Source of the DNA: Polyangium spumosum
GTDB taxonomy: Bacteria > Myxococcota_A > Polyangia > Polyangiales > Polyangiaceae
Direction of reading: 5' to 3'
Assembly: GCF_009649845.1 (NCBI RefSeq)
Contig: NZ_WJIE01000005.1
Span: 186,001-250,000, forward strand
DNA: 64,000 bases
Positions 8,229 through 18,000 of this stretch are shown piece after piece (within the stretch, counting starts at the first letter, position 1; each line of letters opens with the position of its first letter). Under the pieces are notes generated by a model. The model ran no database searches. It saw only the letters and a list, made by a program, of their open reading frames with translations, and was not told the origin of the DNA. The translations under genes were made by a program, and so were the position numbers.

Positions 8229-10181
8229 ATGCGACCTCGCCAAAGACACGCCTTCCTCTTCGCCCTCGGCCTCGCCGTCCTCGGCGCGGCCGCCTCTGCC
8301 TGCACGGATACGCAGGGCACCGGCACCTCCGGCAGCTCGAACGGTGACGCCGGCACGGATGCGCCCGCGTCCGTCTCGCTCCGCATCGATCCGCCGGAGA
8401 CCTCGATCACGCTCGACCTCTCGGGCGCGGCGCCCGCGATTCCGCATCGCGCTTATGCCAAGCGCGAGGGTGAGCCCGAGATCGACGTCACGAGCGAGGT
8501 GGAATGGTTCGTGGGAAACCCCGCGCTCGCGGACGTCGTCGGCGGCAGCGTCTCGGTGAAGGGGCTCGGCGGGAAATCGAAGGTCTTCGCGACGTACGAC
8601 GGCGTGACGGCCGAGGCGTCGCTCACGCTGACGCTCCGCGGCGACGTCTTCCTCCCGGGCACGGACGCCTCGACGAAGGACGCCTTCGACGCGGCCGGCG
8701 CCGATCCCGACCCCGCGAATGCCCCGGCCCTCGAGTACCCCGAGGACGGCGTGGTGCTGCCGGCGAACCTGCCGCCCATCGAGGCGCAATGGACGCCGGG
8801 CGGCGACAGCAACCTCTATCGCGTGCGCATCACGAGCCCCGACATCCTCGACGTCACGCTCTTCACGACGGGGCGGGAGCTGCTCTTCCCGCCCGAGGTG
8901 TGGGCGAAGGTCGCCCAGTCGAGCCCGGACGAAGCCGTGAGCCTCTCGGTCGACGGCCTCGGGCCGAATGCGGTGGTGCGCGCCGGCAGCCCCCGCTCGC
9001 TCACGGTCGCCTCCGACGGGATCGACGAGAGCGCGATTTACGTGTGGCAATCGTCGACGGGCAGCTTCCGCGTGCTCGACATCATCAAGGGCACGGACGT
9101 GCCGCTGCCGACGAACAGCCCCGCGCTCGCGCCCGGACAACCCTGCTCCGGCTGTCACCGCATCTCGCGCGACGGCAAGCGCTTCGCCTACAGCTTCAAC
9201 GGCGGCAATTTCAATTTCGGCGCGCTCGCCTACGACGGCGCACAGAAGCTCTACGCCTCGACCATCACGCCGAGCCCCGCCGTGCGCGGCACGTACGCCG
9301 CGTTCAACCCGCTCGAGGACACGACGCGGCCCGCGATGATCTACACCTCGCCCGACAACGTCCCGCAAAACACGGCGGGCACGGTGCGGCTCCTGCTCGT
9401 CGATCCCGACACGAACCAGCCGATCACGAACAACCTCGCCGAGGCGATCGGGGAGCTGCCGACCGCCGTGGGCCACGCGACGTTGATGCCGGACTGGTCG
9501 CCGGGCGGGGATTTCGTCGTTTTCACCACGTACGACAGCGACGCGAATTACGTGCGGCTGCTCGGCGACGACACGGTGCTCGGGTCGGTCGTCGAGATGC
9601 CGGTGCAATACATGCCCGACGGCTCGTTCCAGTTCGGCACGCCGAAGGTGCTCGTCGCCGCGCCCGAGGCCGCGGGGGCGAACCCGGATACGGGCGAGAA
9701 CAACGTGCTGCCGAGCATCTCGCCGGACGGCTCGGTCGTGTCGTTCACGCGGGCGAACGGGTGGTGGTCGATCAAGACGCAACAATCGCTGATCAACCTC
9801 TCGGGCCGGATCGCGATCGTGCGCAGGAGCGACGGGGCCGTGATCGAGCTCGGCCGCGGCGCCTCGAACGGGCCGGACGGGGTCTGGAGCAGCACGTGGT
9901 CGCAATGGGCGCCGACGCTCGGGAAGAGATGGGTGTGGCTCGCGTATGCGTCGGAGCGGCCGTACGGGCACAAGCTGACGCCGGCGAACAGCGCCGCCTG
10001 TGGCCTCGTGCAGGGGCAGAAGCAATGCAAGCAGCTCTGGATCACCGCGCTCGACCGGGAGAAGCTCGCGGCGGGGACGGCGGATCCGAGCCAGCCGGCG
10101 TTCTGGATCCCGGGCCAGAACATCGCGGCGCAATACGTGAGCCCGCAGTGGACCGTGGCGGTGCTCGAATCTCCGAAGTGA
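8229..10181 (+). CDS. PD40/TolB-like beta-propeller lipoprotein with a CxxCH motif
   Basis: 650 aa. The ATG at 8229 gives signal MRPRQRHAFLFALGLAVLGA and a cysteine at the end of SAC, consistent with a lipoprotein. The N-terminal part (residues ~50-140) resembles a bacterial Ig-like fold (SLRIDPPETSITLDLSG). Then come propeller-type repeats with MPDWSPGGDFVVF and LPSISPDGSVVSFTR, typical of PD40 blades. A CSGCH motif occurs near residue 305 (PCSGCHRISRDGKRFAYSF), the c-type heme-binding signature or a Cys/His metal site. Proteins of this kind are frequent in Polyangiaceae; the substrate is unknown. Probably outer-membrane or periplasm anchored. Confidence 0.75.
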   Translation: MRPRQRHAFLFALGLAVLGAAASACTDTQGTGTSGSSNGDAGTDAPASVSLRIDPPETSITLDLSGAAPAIPHRAYAKREGEPEIDVTSEVEWFVGNPALADVVGGSVSVKGLGGKSKVFATYDGVTAEASLTLTLRGDVFLPGTDASTKDAFDAAGADPDPANAPALEYPEDGVVLPANLPPIEAQWTPGGDSNLYRVRITSPDILDVTLFTTGRELLFPPEVWAKVAQSSPDEAVSLSVDGLGPNAVVRAGSPRSLTVASDGIDESAIYVWQSSTGSFRVLDIIKGTDVPLPTNSPALAPGQPCSGCHRISRDGKRFAYSFNGGNFNFGALAYDGAQKLYASTITPSPAVRGTYAAFNPLEDTTRPAMIYTSPDNVPQNTAGTVRLLLVDPDTNQPITNNLAEAIGELPTAVGHATLMPDWSPGGDFVVFTTYDSDANYVRLLGDDTVLGSVVEMPVQYMPDGSFQFGTPKVLVAAPEAAGANPDTGENNVLPSISPDGSVVSFTRANGWWSIKTQQSLINLSGRIAIVRRSDGAVIELGRGASNGPDGVWSSTWSQWAPTLGKRWVWLAYASERPYGHKLTPANSAACGLVQGQKQCKQLWITALDREKLAAGTADPSQPAFWIPGQNIAAQYVSPQWTVAVLESPK

Positions 10182-10184
10182 ACG

Positions 10185-11441
10185 TCAGGCGGCCGGGCCG
10201 AGCCGCGGCGGGGGATCGGGCGCGGGCAAGACCATGGGCGCGTCGATCCCGATCCCCTGCGCGATCCCGCACATACTGCGCACCATCAAGCGGCGCAGGG
10301 GAGGCAGGGCCGCGGCGATCGGGAAGCCGAGATCGCGGAGCCAGCCGAGCGGCGTGAGGTCGCTCTGGAAAAACGGGGTCAGCCAGCGCGTGGCGAACTG
10401 GTAATAATCGAGGTGGGAGCGGCGGGCGCGTGAATACGCGTCGAGCGCGATCGGCACGGAGGCGTGGCCCGCGAGCGCCTCGGCGAGGACCATCGCGTCC
10501 CAGAGCGCGAGGTTCGCCCCCTGGCCGAGCTGCGGGCTCATCGCGTGCGCCGCGTCGCCGAGGTACACGACGCGCTCGTCGTTCCACGGATACATCGAGA
10601 CGTCGTGATATCGCGCGAAGAGCACCTGCTCGGCCGATTCGATCTGATCGAGCACCGGCTCGGCGGACGGCGCGATCGCGCGCACCTCGCGCTTCCACGC
10701 GTCGAGCCCCGCTTCGCGCCAGGCGTCGAGCCCGGCGGCGGGCAGGCTGTAAAAGAGGCTGACCTTGTCCGCAGCCGGCCCGTCGCCCGGACCGAGCCCC
10801 GTCGGCAAGAGGCCCACCATGCGCTGCGTGCCGCGCACGACCTGCGCGAGCTCGCCTCGAAAGGCCCCCGCGGGATCTTCTCCGACAAACCACAACGCGC
10901 CCCATGGATAGGGGCGAATGCTCTTCCGGATCGAGGTATCGTCCCGGAGCTGCGAGCGCGCGCCGTCGGCGACGATACACGCGGCGTGGGGCCCGAGGCG
11001 CTCGCCCTCGGGCGTGAGGAAATACAACCCTCGTCCATTGCCTGCGTTTTCGAGGTTCTCGACCGTCACGCCGAGGCGCAAGCGCACGTCGGCCGCCTTC
11101 ACGGCGCGAAAGAGGTGCTCGAAGAGCACGCCGCGGTGCAGGCCGTACCCGACGTGATCGCCGGGGATGTCACCATAACGAAGGTCGAAGAGCTCCCGTC
11201 CGCCCGCCGTGTGGCACGTCATGCGGGTGATGGGCGCGCAGCGGGCGAGCACGGCCTCGCGCAGGCCGAGCAGCGACAAAACCGCCTGCCCCGTGGGCTG
11301 GAGCATGACGCCCGCGCCGACGGGGCCCGGATCGGCGACGCGCTCGTAGACCGTGACCCGATGCCCCGCCCGCGAGAGGAAGAGGGCCGCGGCGCTCCCC
11401 GCGGTGCCGCAGCCGATGATGCCGATGTCGATGCTCTTCAT
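10185..11441 (-). CDS. FAD-dependent monooxygenase (salicylate-hydroxylase-like)
   Basis: 418-aa group A flavin monooxygenase. The Rossmann start IDIGIIGCGTAGSAAALFL carries GxGxxG (residues ~9-15). The DG segment VADGARSQLRDD is in mid-protein, and the second FAD motif GDAAHAMSPQLGQGANLA is about 120 residues before the end. Start at 11441 because the FAD motif follows directly; an ATG at 11471 would add 10 residues and neither has a strong ribosome site. The substrate is unknown (an aromatic ring or related compound, by family). It is convergent with the PD40 gene (3-bp gap) and divergent from the LEA2 gene. Confidence 0.85.
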   Translation of the reverse strand: MKSIDIGIIGCGTAGSAAALFLSRAGHRVTVYERVADPGPVGAGVMLQPTGQAVLSLLGLREAVLARCAPITRMTCHTAGGRELFDLRYGDIPGDHVGYGLHRGVLFEHLFRAVKAADVRLRLGVTVENLENAGNGRGLYFLTPEGERLGPHAACIVADGARSQLRDDTSIRKSIRPYPWGALWFVGEDPAGAFRGELAQVVRGTQRMVGLLPTGLGPGDGPAADKVSLFYSLPAAGLDAWREAGLDAWKREVRAIAPSAEPVLDQIESAEQVLFARYHDVSMYPWNDERVVYLGDAAHAMSPQLGQGANLALWDAMVLAEALAGHASVPIALDAYSRARRSHLDYYQFATRWLTPFFQSDLTPLGWLRDLGFPIAAALPPLRRLMVRSMCGIAQGIGIDAPMVLPAPDPPPRLGPAA

Positions 11442-11589
11442 GCGCCCGCGCAACGCGGAAGAGGAGGCCATGCCGCGGCGCCTGTCAAGCGTGTTCTTTT
11501 CCGCGATCGAGGACGTACGTGGCGACGCGCGGCGCGCTCGAATTGGTTCCCATCGTGGAGAACCTGATCTACCCTCGTCCCGGCAAGCG

Positions 11590-12081
11590 ATGACGAAGCT
11601 CCTCCCCCACCTGCTCCTCGTCACGGCCCTCGGCCTTTGCGCGGCCGGCTGCGCCGCCGAAAAACCCACCCTGCGCCTGCACCACGCCGAGCTTCGCTCC
11701 GCGTCGCTGCGGGGAATCGGGCTCGACGTGTATCTGACCGTCGACAACCCGAACTCGTTCGACATCGAGATCCGGAACGTGCGGGTGACGGTGGCGTTCG
11801 CGGAGAAGTACACGCTGCCGCCGATCGATTACAGCCCGAACCAGTGGCTCGCCGCGGGCCAATCGACGGTCGTGCGCGTGCCGGTGGCGATACCGTTCAC
11901 GCTCGTGCCGGGCGTGGTCGACGAGGCGCGGCGGTCGCCGACGCTGAAGTACACGGTGAAAGGGAGCGCGGACGTGACGGCCATTCGCGCGCTCGGCGTC
12001 GAGAAGGACAACCATCCGATCGACGAGACGGGGACGCTCGTGCGGGACGATCTGCTCGCGGCGGCGGGCGTCTCGTTCTGA
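11590..12081 (+). CDS. LEA type 2 (WHy-domain) lipoprotein
   Basis: 163 aa. Signal MTKLLPHLLLVTALGLCAAG is followed by CAAEKP, a lipoprotein processing site. The mature part is a single late-embryogenesis-abundant type 2 domain: LDVYLTVDNPNSFDIEIRN, with the family's V-x-N-P-N core, then AAGQSTVVRVPVAIPF and a final VEKDNHPIDETG stretch. Family members are stress-linked beta-sandwich proteins; bacterial forms are usually envelope lipoproteins. It stands alone, with its stop 1 bp from the end of the convergent HExxH gene. Confidence 0.82.
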   Translation: MTKLLPHLLLVTALGLCAAGCAAEKPTLRLHHAELRSASLRGIGLDVYLTVDNPNSFDIEIRNVRVTVAFAEKYTLPPIDYSPNQWLAAGQSTVVRVPVAIPFTLVPGVVDEARRSPTLKYTVKGSADVTAIRALGVEKDNHPIDETGTLVRDDLLAAAGVSF

Positions 12082-12082
12082 A

Positions 12083-13996
12083 TCACCGCATCCGGAACGC
12101 ATCCGCCAGCGTCCGCGCGTCGAGCCGCCCCTCGGCCTCGATGTACGCGAGCTGCTTGCGGAGCAGATCCAGCGATGGATCCGGATTGCGCCGCGTCGCC
12201 TCCACGAGCGGCGCGACCACCTCGAAGCCCGCGGGGCGCGGAGCGTGGAGGCCGAGCACGTTACGCGCGTGGTAATCGAGCATCGCCGCCTCCCAGGCCA
12301 CGCCGAGGCCCGCGGCGCGCGCCTCCTCGCGCAGGGCGGCGAGCGTCTCGCCGACCTCGCGTTGCCCCTCCCAGAGGCGAAACGCGACGCCGCGGAAGAC
12401 ACGATACGCCCGGACGAACCGTGACACGGCCGGAGAAGCGCCCGGCGGCTCTTCGAGGTCGTAATTCGTGGCCCAGGGGCGGAGGTGATCGTGGGCGTGG
12501 AAGACCTCGTGCATCACGTCGACCTGGTCGCGGATCGATAACGACGCCGTCGCCTCGATGGCGCGCGCGCGGGTCTCGGGGAAAAGCACGAGCGCCCCGA
12601 GCGCATTCACGCGCCCCCAGCTCTCCCGCGAGGAGCGCAGCGTGAGGTCGAGGACCACGTCGCCGCCGCCCTTCAAGAAGAGCAGGATCCAGGCCCGGCC
12701 TGCATAATCGGTCTCGAGCCTCCGGGCGATACGCGCGCCGTCCTCGCTCGACCAGCGAATCGCGGCGAGGGCCTCCTCCCCCGCCTCGCGGGCCGCTTTT
12801 CCGGTGGCCACGGCGGAGAGCGCCAGGCGGCGCTCGCCCGCGAGGGTGAAATCGGTGCCGGCGACCTCCCCGAGCGCGGTGAGGCAAGCATAACTCATGA
12901 GCCGGTCCGCCTCGTCGGCCTCGGGGCTCTTCGCGAGGTCCTGGGCCACGCGCAGGAGGAATGCCTCGCGCTCGAGGCGCTGCGGCCTCGGCGTGGGGTG
13001 AGGTTCGAGCACGACGCCTCGCTCGACGTCGATCGTCGGCGGGCTGAGCGAGGCCATCCGGAGGAAATAGGCGCAATGGCGCGCGCCCTCGGCGGCGAAG
13101 CTCGGATCGTCGAGGACCTCGCCCCCCTCGAGCGGATGTTTGACCGCGCGCACGGAATAAAGCGGCAGGGCGCCGGGGTAGACGTCGGCATTCGGCGGAA
13201 AGCCGGCGGAGAGGGAGGGACGCGAGGCCGTCGTCGTCGCCGCCGCCGCCGCCGCGGATCCGCCTTGCTCGCCCCCGCCGGGAGAAGCGGCGATCGGCGG
13301 GGCGAGGCCGTGCACGCGGGCATAGACCTCGACGAGCTCGTCGGGCGCGAGGCGGCTGCCGCCCGGGGCGGCGGGTGCTCCCGACATGAGGTCGTGCTCG
13401 GCATGGCCCCGAATCGCAATGGGCGCGAGGTGCGTGACGCCGTCGGCCATGGGTTTTCCGTAAAATCGCAATGCGACCTCGGCAGGCTTTCCCGCGTCGA
13501 ACACGGCCGCGACGACGAGCTGGGCGATCTGCTCGCAGGACCCGCCCCCGTCGAGCAGCGCATCCGCCATACGCCCGCCGGGCTGGCCGTGATACGTCAT
13601 ATCCTCGAAGGCGAAGGGCACGGCGAGCGTGACGGGGTCGCCGTCGCGGAGGGCTTCCCGCAGCCGCGCGAGTCGATCCTCGTACCGGGCTCGTGCCTCG
13701 GCCATATCGAGGTCCTCGCCGGCCTCCTCGGCGTCGATACGATTTGCTTCGAGGAGGAAATTGCCGAGCGCGAGGCGGCCCTCCCGGCGCTCGAGGCGCG
13801 CGGCCTCGACGAGCCTTCGCCGGGCCTCGCGAGCGCGCTCTCTCCGCGCGAGGGCGTCGGCGGAGGCGGTGATGGGCGAGGTCGCCGCGTGGTCGAGCGT
13901 CCGGGGCAGCTCGCGGGCGCGCGGGGCGCCGACGTAGAGGAAAAGGGCGTGCCCGAGGACCGAGAGGATCACGGTGCAGAGGGCGCGGCGGGACAT
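12083..13996 (-). CDS. membrane-anchored protein with HExxH and a possible transglutaminase-like segment
   Basis: 637 aa, no family recognised with certainty. The start is set at 13996 because MSRRALCTVILSVLGHALFL forms one N-terminal membrane segment; the frame is open to 14143 but that part is repeat DNA. An Arg/Glu-rich coiled stretch follows (residues ~45-110). A GGGSCEQIAQLVVAAVF motif with a later VTHLAPIAI looks like the Cys and His regions of transglutaminase-like folds. A low-complexity Ala/Thr linker is at ~250-275. In the last third HEVFH (496-500) within DVMHEVFHAHDHLR fits a zinc-metalloprotease motif. Either catalytic assignment is only inference. Divergent from the 14541 gene across a repeat-rich spacer. 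Confidence 0.6.
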   Translation of the reverse strand: MSRRALCTVILSVLGHALFLYVGAPRARELPRTLDHAATSPITASADALARRERAREARRRLVEAARLERREGRLALGNFLLEANRIDAEEAGEDLDMAEARARYEDRLARLREALRDGDPVTLAVPFAFEDMTYHGQPGGRMADALLDGGGSCEQIAQLVVAAVFDAGKPAEVALRFYGKPMADGVTHLAPIAIRGHAEHDLMSGAPAAPGGSRLAPDELVEVYARVHGLAPPIAASPGGGEQGGSAAAAAATTTASRPSLSAGFPPNADVYPGALPLYSVRAVKHPLEGGEVLDDPSFAAEGARHCAYFLRMASLSPPTIDVERGVVLEPHPTPRPQRLEREAFLLRVAQDLAKSPEADEADRLMSYACLTALGEVAGTDFTLAGERRLALSAVATGKAAREAGEEALAAIRWSSEDGARIARRLETDYAGRAWILLFLKGGGDVVLDLTLRSSRESWGRVNALGALVLFPETRARAIEATASLSIRDQVDVMHEVFHAHDHLRPWATNYDLEEPPGASPAVSRFVRAYRVFRGVAFRLWEGQREVGETLAALREEARAAGLGVAWEAAMLDYHARNVLGLHAPRPAGFEVVAPLVEATRRNPDPSLDLLRKQLAYIEAEGRLDARTLADAFRMR

Positions 13997-14540
13997 CCGA
14001 GGGGGAGAGTAGCCGGTCGGGGGGGAGATGTTCCCGGGGATGTGGAGGGTCCCGACCCTCCTCCAACAGGGTCGCACCCCTCCCGGAGACGGTCGCACCC
14101 GTCCTCCGGACATGTCCGGACAAATCTGGACAAATCCGGACATCTCTCGGAACTTGTCCGGTCCCCGGGCGCGCCCGGTCTCGACCCTGCCTCCGAGGGT
14201 ACGTACCCTCCCAGAGGTGGGTCCGAGCCCCCGCGGAGACCCTTCGAGCCCTCCTCGAATCCACTTCGATCCTACCCGCCATACCCTCGAAATCGTTCAC
14301 GAAGACAGCCTCGTCCCCCCGCGCACACCGTGCCCACGGGAGCCCGGAACGGTCCCGACCCTCGCCCTCCAACACGCACCCGTCGTGGAGATAGAAACGA
14401 CCCCTCTTCGTGAGGGTCGCTACCCTCTCACGGGCTGGCATTAGCTTTGCTTTTATGGGTCTCGACCGCGGCGCAATCGGCGTCGAGGCCACGTTCGAGA
14501 GACCCTCACCCTTCCTGCGAGGAAGAGGAGACCCATTGCC
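13997..14540. other. 544-bp divergent intergenic region rich in GGGTC/GACCC palindromes
   Basis: No gene is evident on either strand. Besides the TCCGGACA repeats, it holds many copies of GAGGGT/ACCCTC and GACCCT: a perfect 16-bp palindrome GAGGGTACGTACCCTC (14195-14210), a hairpin GAGGGT-cgct-ACCCTC (14412-14427), and two copies of GGTCGCACCC near 14070 and 14091. An A/T-richer stretch near 14440-14460 (ttagctttgcttttatggg) is the likeliest promoter area for the rightward gene. The density of related palindromes suggests a protein-binding or structured region. Confidence 0.5.
14105..14161. repeat. four TCCGGACA direct repeats at 10-bp spacing plus one inverted copy
   Basis: TCCGGACA occurs at 14105-14112, 14115-14122 and 14135-14142, with TCTGGACA at 14125-14132: a strict 10-bp period, so all four lie on one face of the helix. 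An inverted partner TTGTCCGG follows at 14154-14161. The block is 109 bp upstream of the 13996 gene start and ~380 bp before the divergent 14541 gene. This looks like a cooperative regulator-binding array. Confidence 0.65.
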
Positions 14541-15038
14541 ATGAGTAACCCCCAGCATCCCAAGCCCGGCGACCTCGTCATGGACCTCAGCGATATCGAG
14601 GTCGTGGACATCACGCCCGAGCACGTCGCCCGGCTCAGCAAGCTCCGCGAAGGGCACGCGCTGGCCATTCTGGCCGTGCTCCTGGCAGAGCCGGCGGCGC
14701 GGCAACGCGCGGGGCTCAGCGAGGTCGAGGTCGCGGAGCTCGCGACGCTCTCGCAAAACCTCCAGCGGGTCGAGGAGGTGCTGCCCGCCGTGGAGAAGCT
14801 CCGGGAGCTGCTCCACGAGACCCGCCTCGTGTGGTCGCACGAGATCGCCTATCGCCTCGGCGAGATGGCCCATCAGGTGCGGCGCCGGGCCGAGCGGGCC
14901 GTGAATGGCGTAGAGGTGGCCGCGCCATTCGAGGCGCTGATCGATTATCACTTCGAGACCGGGCAGAAGTCGGCCGCGGCGCGCGAGAAAAACAAGACGG
15001 AGGCCGAGGCGCCGGCGTCGTCGAGCTCGCCGGCCTGA
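14541..15038 (+). CDS. conserved-looking helical protein of unknown function
   Basis: 165 aa; I do not recognise a family. The ATG at 14541 follows a purine-rich GGAAGAGGAG about 12 bases upstream. After a short beginning MSNPQHPKPGDLVMDLSDIE the protein is almost entirely alpha-helical and charged, with GHALAILAVLLAEPAARQRAG, then ELATLSQNLQRVEEVLPAVE, suggestive of helical bundle or coiled coil. The C-terminus is a Glu/Lys/Ser-rich tail. No signal peptide, no membrane helix. Codon usage is normal for the window. It is convergent with hrpA (15-bp gap) and preceded by the repeat-rich spacer, which may regulate it. Confidence 0.6.
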   Translation: MSNPQHPKPGDLVMDLSDIEVVDITPEHVARLSKLREGHALAILAVLLAEPAARQRAGLSEVEVAELATLSQNLQRVEEVLPAVEKLRELLHETRLVWSHEIAYRLGEMAHQVRRRAERAVNGVEVAAPFEALIDYHFETGQKSAAAREKNKTEAEAPASSSSPA

Positions 15039-15053
15039 TCCCGAGAGCCCCCC

Positions 15054-18000
15054 TCACCCCGATAACACCCGCCAGAACTCGCCGAGCCGCTGCGGCGACA
15101 CCGTGACCGCCGTCTTCAGCTCCGGCGCGAAGAGCGAGACCCGGAGCTCCTCGATGAGCCACCGGAACGTGTCGAGGTCCTCCGCAGGCACCCCCCGCCC
15201 GCGGAGGCCCTCGTGGTGGTCGAGGTAGTTCTTCCAGAAGGGCGCGACCTGCTCGGCCTTCGATTGATCCTTCTGCGGGCCGTTCGGCATTCGCTCGAGC
15301 CGGATCTGCACGGCCCGCAGATATCGCGGCAGGTGCGCGAGGCGCTCCACGCGCTCGCGAAGGAACATGCCCGGCGGGATCAAATGGTCGAGCTGCACCC
15401 GGATCTCCTGCAAAGAGGCGCGAGGGGCGCCGGGTTTGCCCGCGAGCGCGCGCAGCGATTGCTCGGCCCGCGCGAGCTCGGCCCCGATCTCCTGCGCGAG
15501 CTTGCCGAGGCGGCTGATGCTCGCGGCGAGATCGACCTTGCCCTTGTCGAGGCGCGCGAGGAAATCCTTGCGCGTGCGCGGGAAGCGGAGAGGGTCGTTC
15601 AAGCCAAAGGCGTCGTCGAGCGCCCGGAGCACGATTTGCCGGCGCAAAGGCGTGCCGCCCGCGCCCGCGCGCTCGGCCAGGGCGCCCGTGGCGACGGCTG
15701 CCGAGACCTGGTGCTCCATCTTGTTCATCGGCATGCTCATTTGCAGCAAGATGAGCCGCCGCAGGCCGCCGCGGGTCGCCTCGTCGGCCGCCTCGCGCGA
15801 GGCGAGCACGCGCAATGCCACGGACATCTCGGTGTCGACGAGCGCCGGATACCCGGCGAGCTTGCGCCCGGCGACCTCGATACGCACCTCCTCCGGTAAC
15901 GTCTCGAAATTCCAGGACGTGAGGCCCTCGCGCTCGAGCGTCGCTTTCGACGCGCCCGCCCAGGCGTCACGCGCGCGCTTCGCGAATCGCTCCTTCAGCG
16001 CCGCGAGGTCCCGCCCCTCGCCCACGACGCGGCCGTCCTCGTCGAGGACGCGGAAATAAAATCGCAAAAAGGGCGGCAGCTCGTCCGGGCGGAGCGCGTC
16101 CATCGGCACGCGCGCGCCCGTGCGCTCCTGGATCGAGCGGGCCAGCGACTCCAGCATCGGGCCCTCGAAGGGGCGATGGCGCCGCGCGAGCTCGGCCGAG
16201 AGCTCCTTGATGGCCCCGACCGATTTGCGGACGGCCTTCGGCATCGCGTCGAGCAGCCATTCGATCTTCTCGGCGTGCCAGCCCGGGATCGTCCATTCGA
16301 GCACGGCCGGCTCCGCCTGCGGGAGGAGCGCGAGGGGCAAGGAGATCGTGACGCCGTCGTCGTCCTCGCCGGGATCGAACCGGTAGGTGAGCGGCAATCG
16401 GGTGCCATAGAGCGAGAGGGTGTCCGGGAATCGCTCGGGCGTGAGCTCGTCGGCCTCGCCTTGCAATACGTCCGCGAGCGAGAGCTCGAGCAGGTGCGGG
16501 TCCTTCGCCTCGGCTTCCTTGCGCCAGGCCTCGAAGGTCTTGCCGCTGTAGACGCCCTCGGGGATACGCTCCTCGAAGAAGAGGGAGAGGGCGTGGTCGT
16601 CGGCGAGCATGTCGCTCTTGCGCGCCTTGTCCCGCAGGCGCTTGACCTCCTCGAAGAGCTTTCGGTTGTGCTCCATGAAGCGCGCCTTCGTCGCATACTC
16701 CTGCCGGACGAGGGCGTGCGTGATGAAGATCGTCCGCGAGGCCGCAGGGTCGATCGGGCCGTAATGGATCTTCCGGTCCCGCACGATCGGCAAGCCATAG
16801 AGCGATATCTGCTCGCGGGCCATGACCTGCGCGGGTTTCTCCTCCCAGTGCGGATCGCTGTGGTGCTTGCGGCAGAGCGATCCGCCGAACTCCTCGAGCC
16901 AGGCAGGATCGACCCGCGACGCGGTGCGGGCGAAGAGCTGCGAGGTCTCGACGAGCTCCGCCGCCATGATCCAGGCGGGAGCTTTCCTCGCGAGGCCACT
17001 CGACGGGTGGAGCTGGAAACGGGTTTGGCGGGCGCCGACATACGCCTTCGCCTCCGCGCTCCACATGCCGATCTTGCTGAGCAGCGCGGGCACGATGGCG
17101 CGGTGCACGCCGTCGCCGCCGTCGCCTTGCGTGGCCTCGACCCGGAAGCCCATCTCCCGCACGATTTGCGAGATCTGCTGGTGGACGTCGCTCCACTCGC
17201 GCATGCGGAGGTGGGAGAGGAAGTTGTCGCGGCACCACTTGCGGAGCTGGTTCTTCGAGAGGCGCGCCTCGGCCTGCTTGTAGGCGTGCCAGAGCTTGAC
17301 GAGCCCGGCGAAATCACTCGCCTCGTCGCGGAACCTGCGGTGCGCCTCGTCGGCCTGCTTCTGCGCCGCGAGCGGGCGCTCGCGCGGGTCCTGGATGCCG
17401 AGCGCCGAGGCGACGACGAGGACGTCGCGCAATGCGCCCTCCTGCTCGCCGCCGAGGACCATGCGGCCGAGCCGCGGATCGAGGGGGAGCCGCGCGAGTT
17501 TTTTGCCGATGTCCGTGAGCTCGCCCGCGTCGTCGATGGCGCCGATCTCCTCGAGGACACGGTATCCCTCGTCCACGGCGCGGCGCGGGGGCGGGTCGAG
17601 GAAAGAGAAATCGCGGATGTCGCCGATCCCGAGCGATTTCATCTGCAAGATGGCGCCCGCGAGGCCCACGCGCAGGACCTCCGGATCGGTGTACGCCGGG
17701 CGCAGCTCGAAATCACGCTCTTCGTAGAGGCGGAAGCAGACGCCGCTCCGGATGCGGCCCGCGCGGCCCTTGCGTTGCTCGGCGCTGGCGCGTGAAATGG
17801 GCTCGATTTGCAGGGCCGTGACCCCGGAGCGCGCGTGGTATCGATTGACGCGGGCGAGGCCGGCGTCGATGACGTACACGATGCCGGGGATCGTGAGCGA
17901 TGTCTCGGCCACGTTCGTGGCGAGCACGACGCGGCGCTGCGGCAAGGGCGAGAAGACGCGCTGCTGCTCGGATTGCGGGAGCCGGCCGTAGAGCGGCAAG

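Noticed and set aside
7515..10133. 872-codon minus-strand frame across the transglycosylase and PD40 genes
   Set aside because: Compositional shadow; the transglycosylase in its own frame has a ribosome site, signal and SLT motifs.
12261..14951. 896-codon minus-strand frame
   Set aside because: Overlaps the 12083-13996 gene in another frame and runs through the repeat spacer; Arg/Pro-rich and motif-free.
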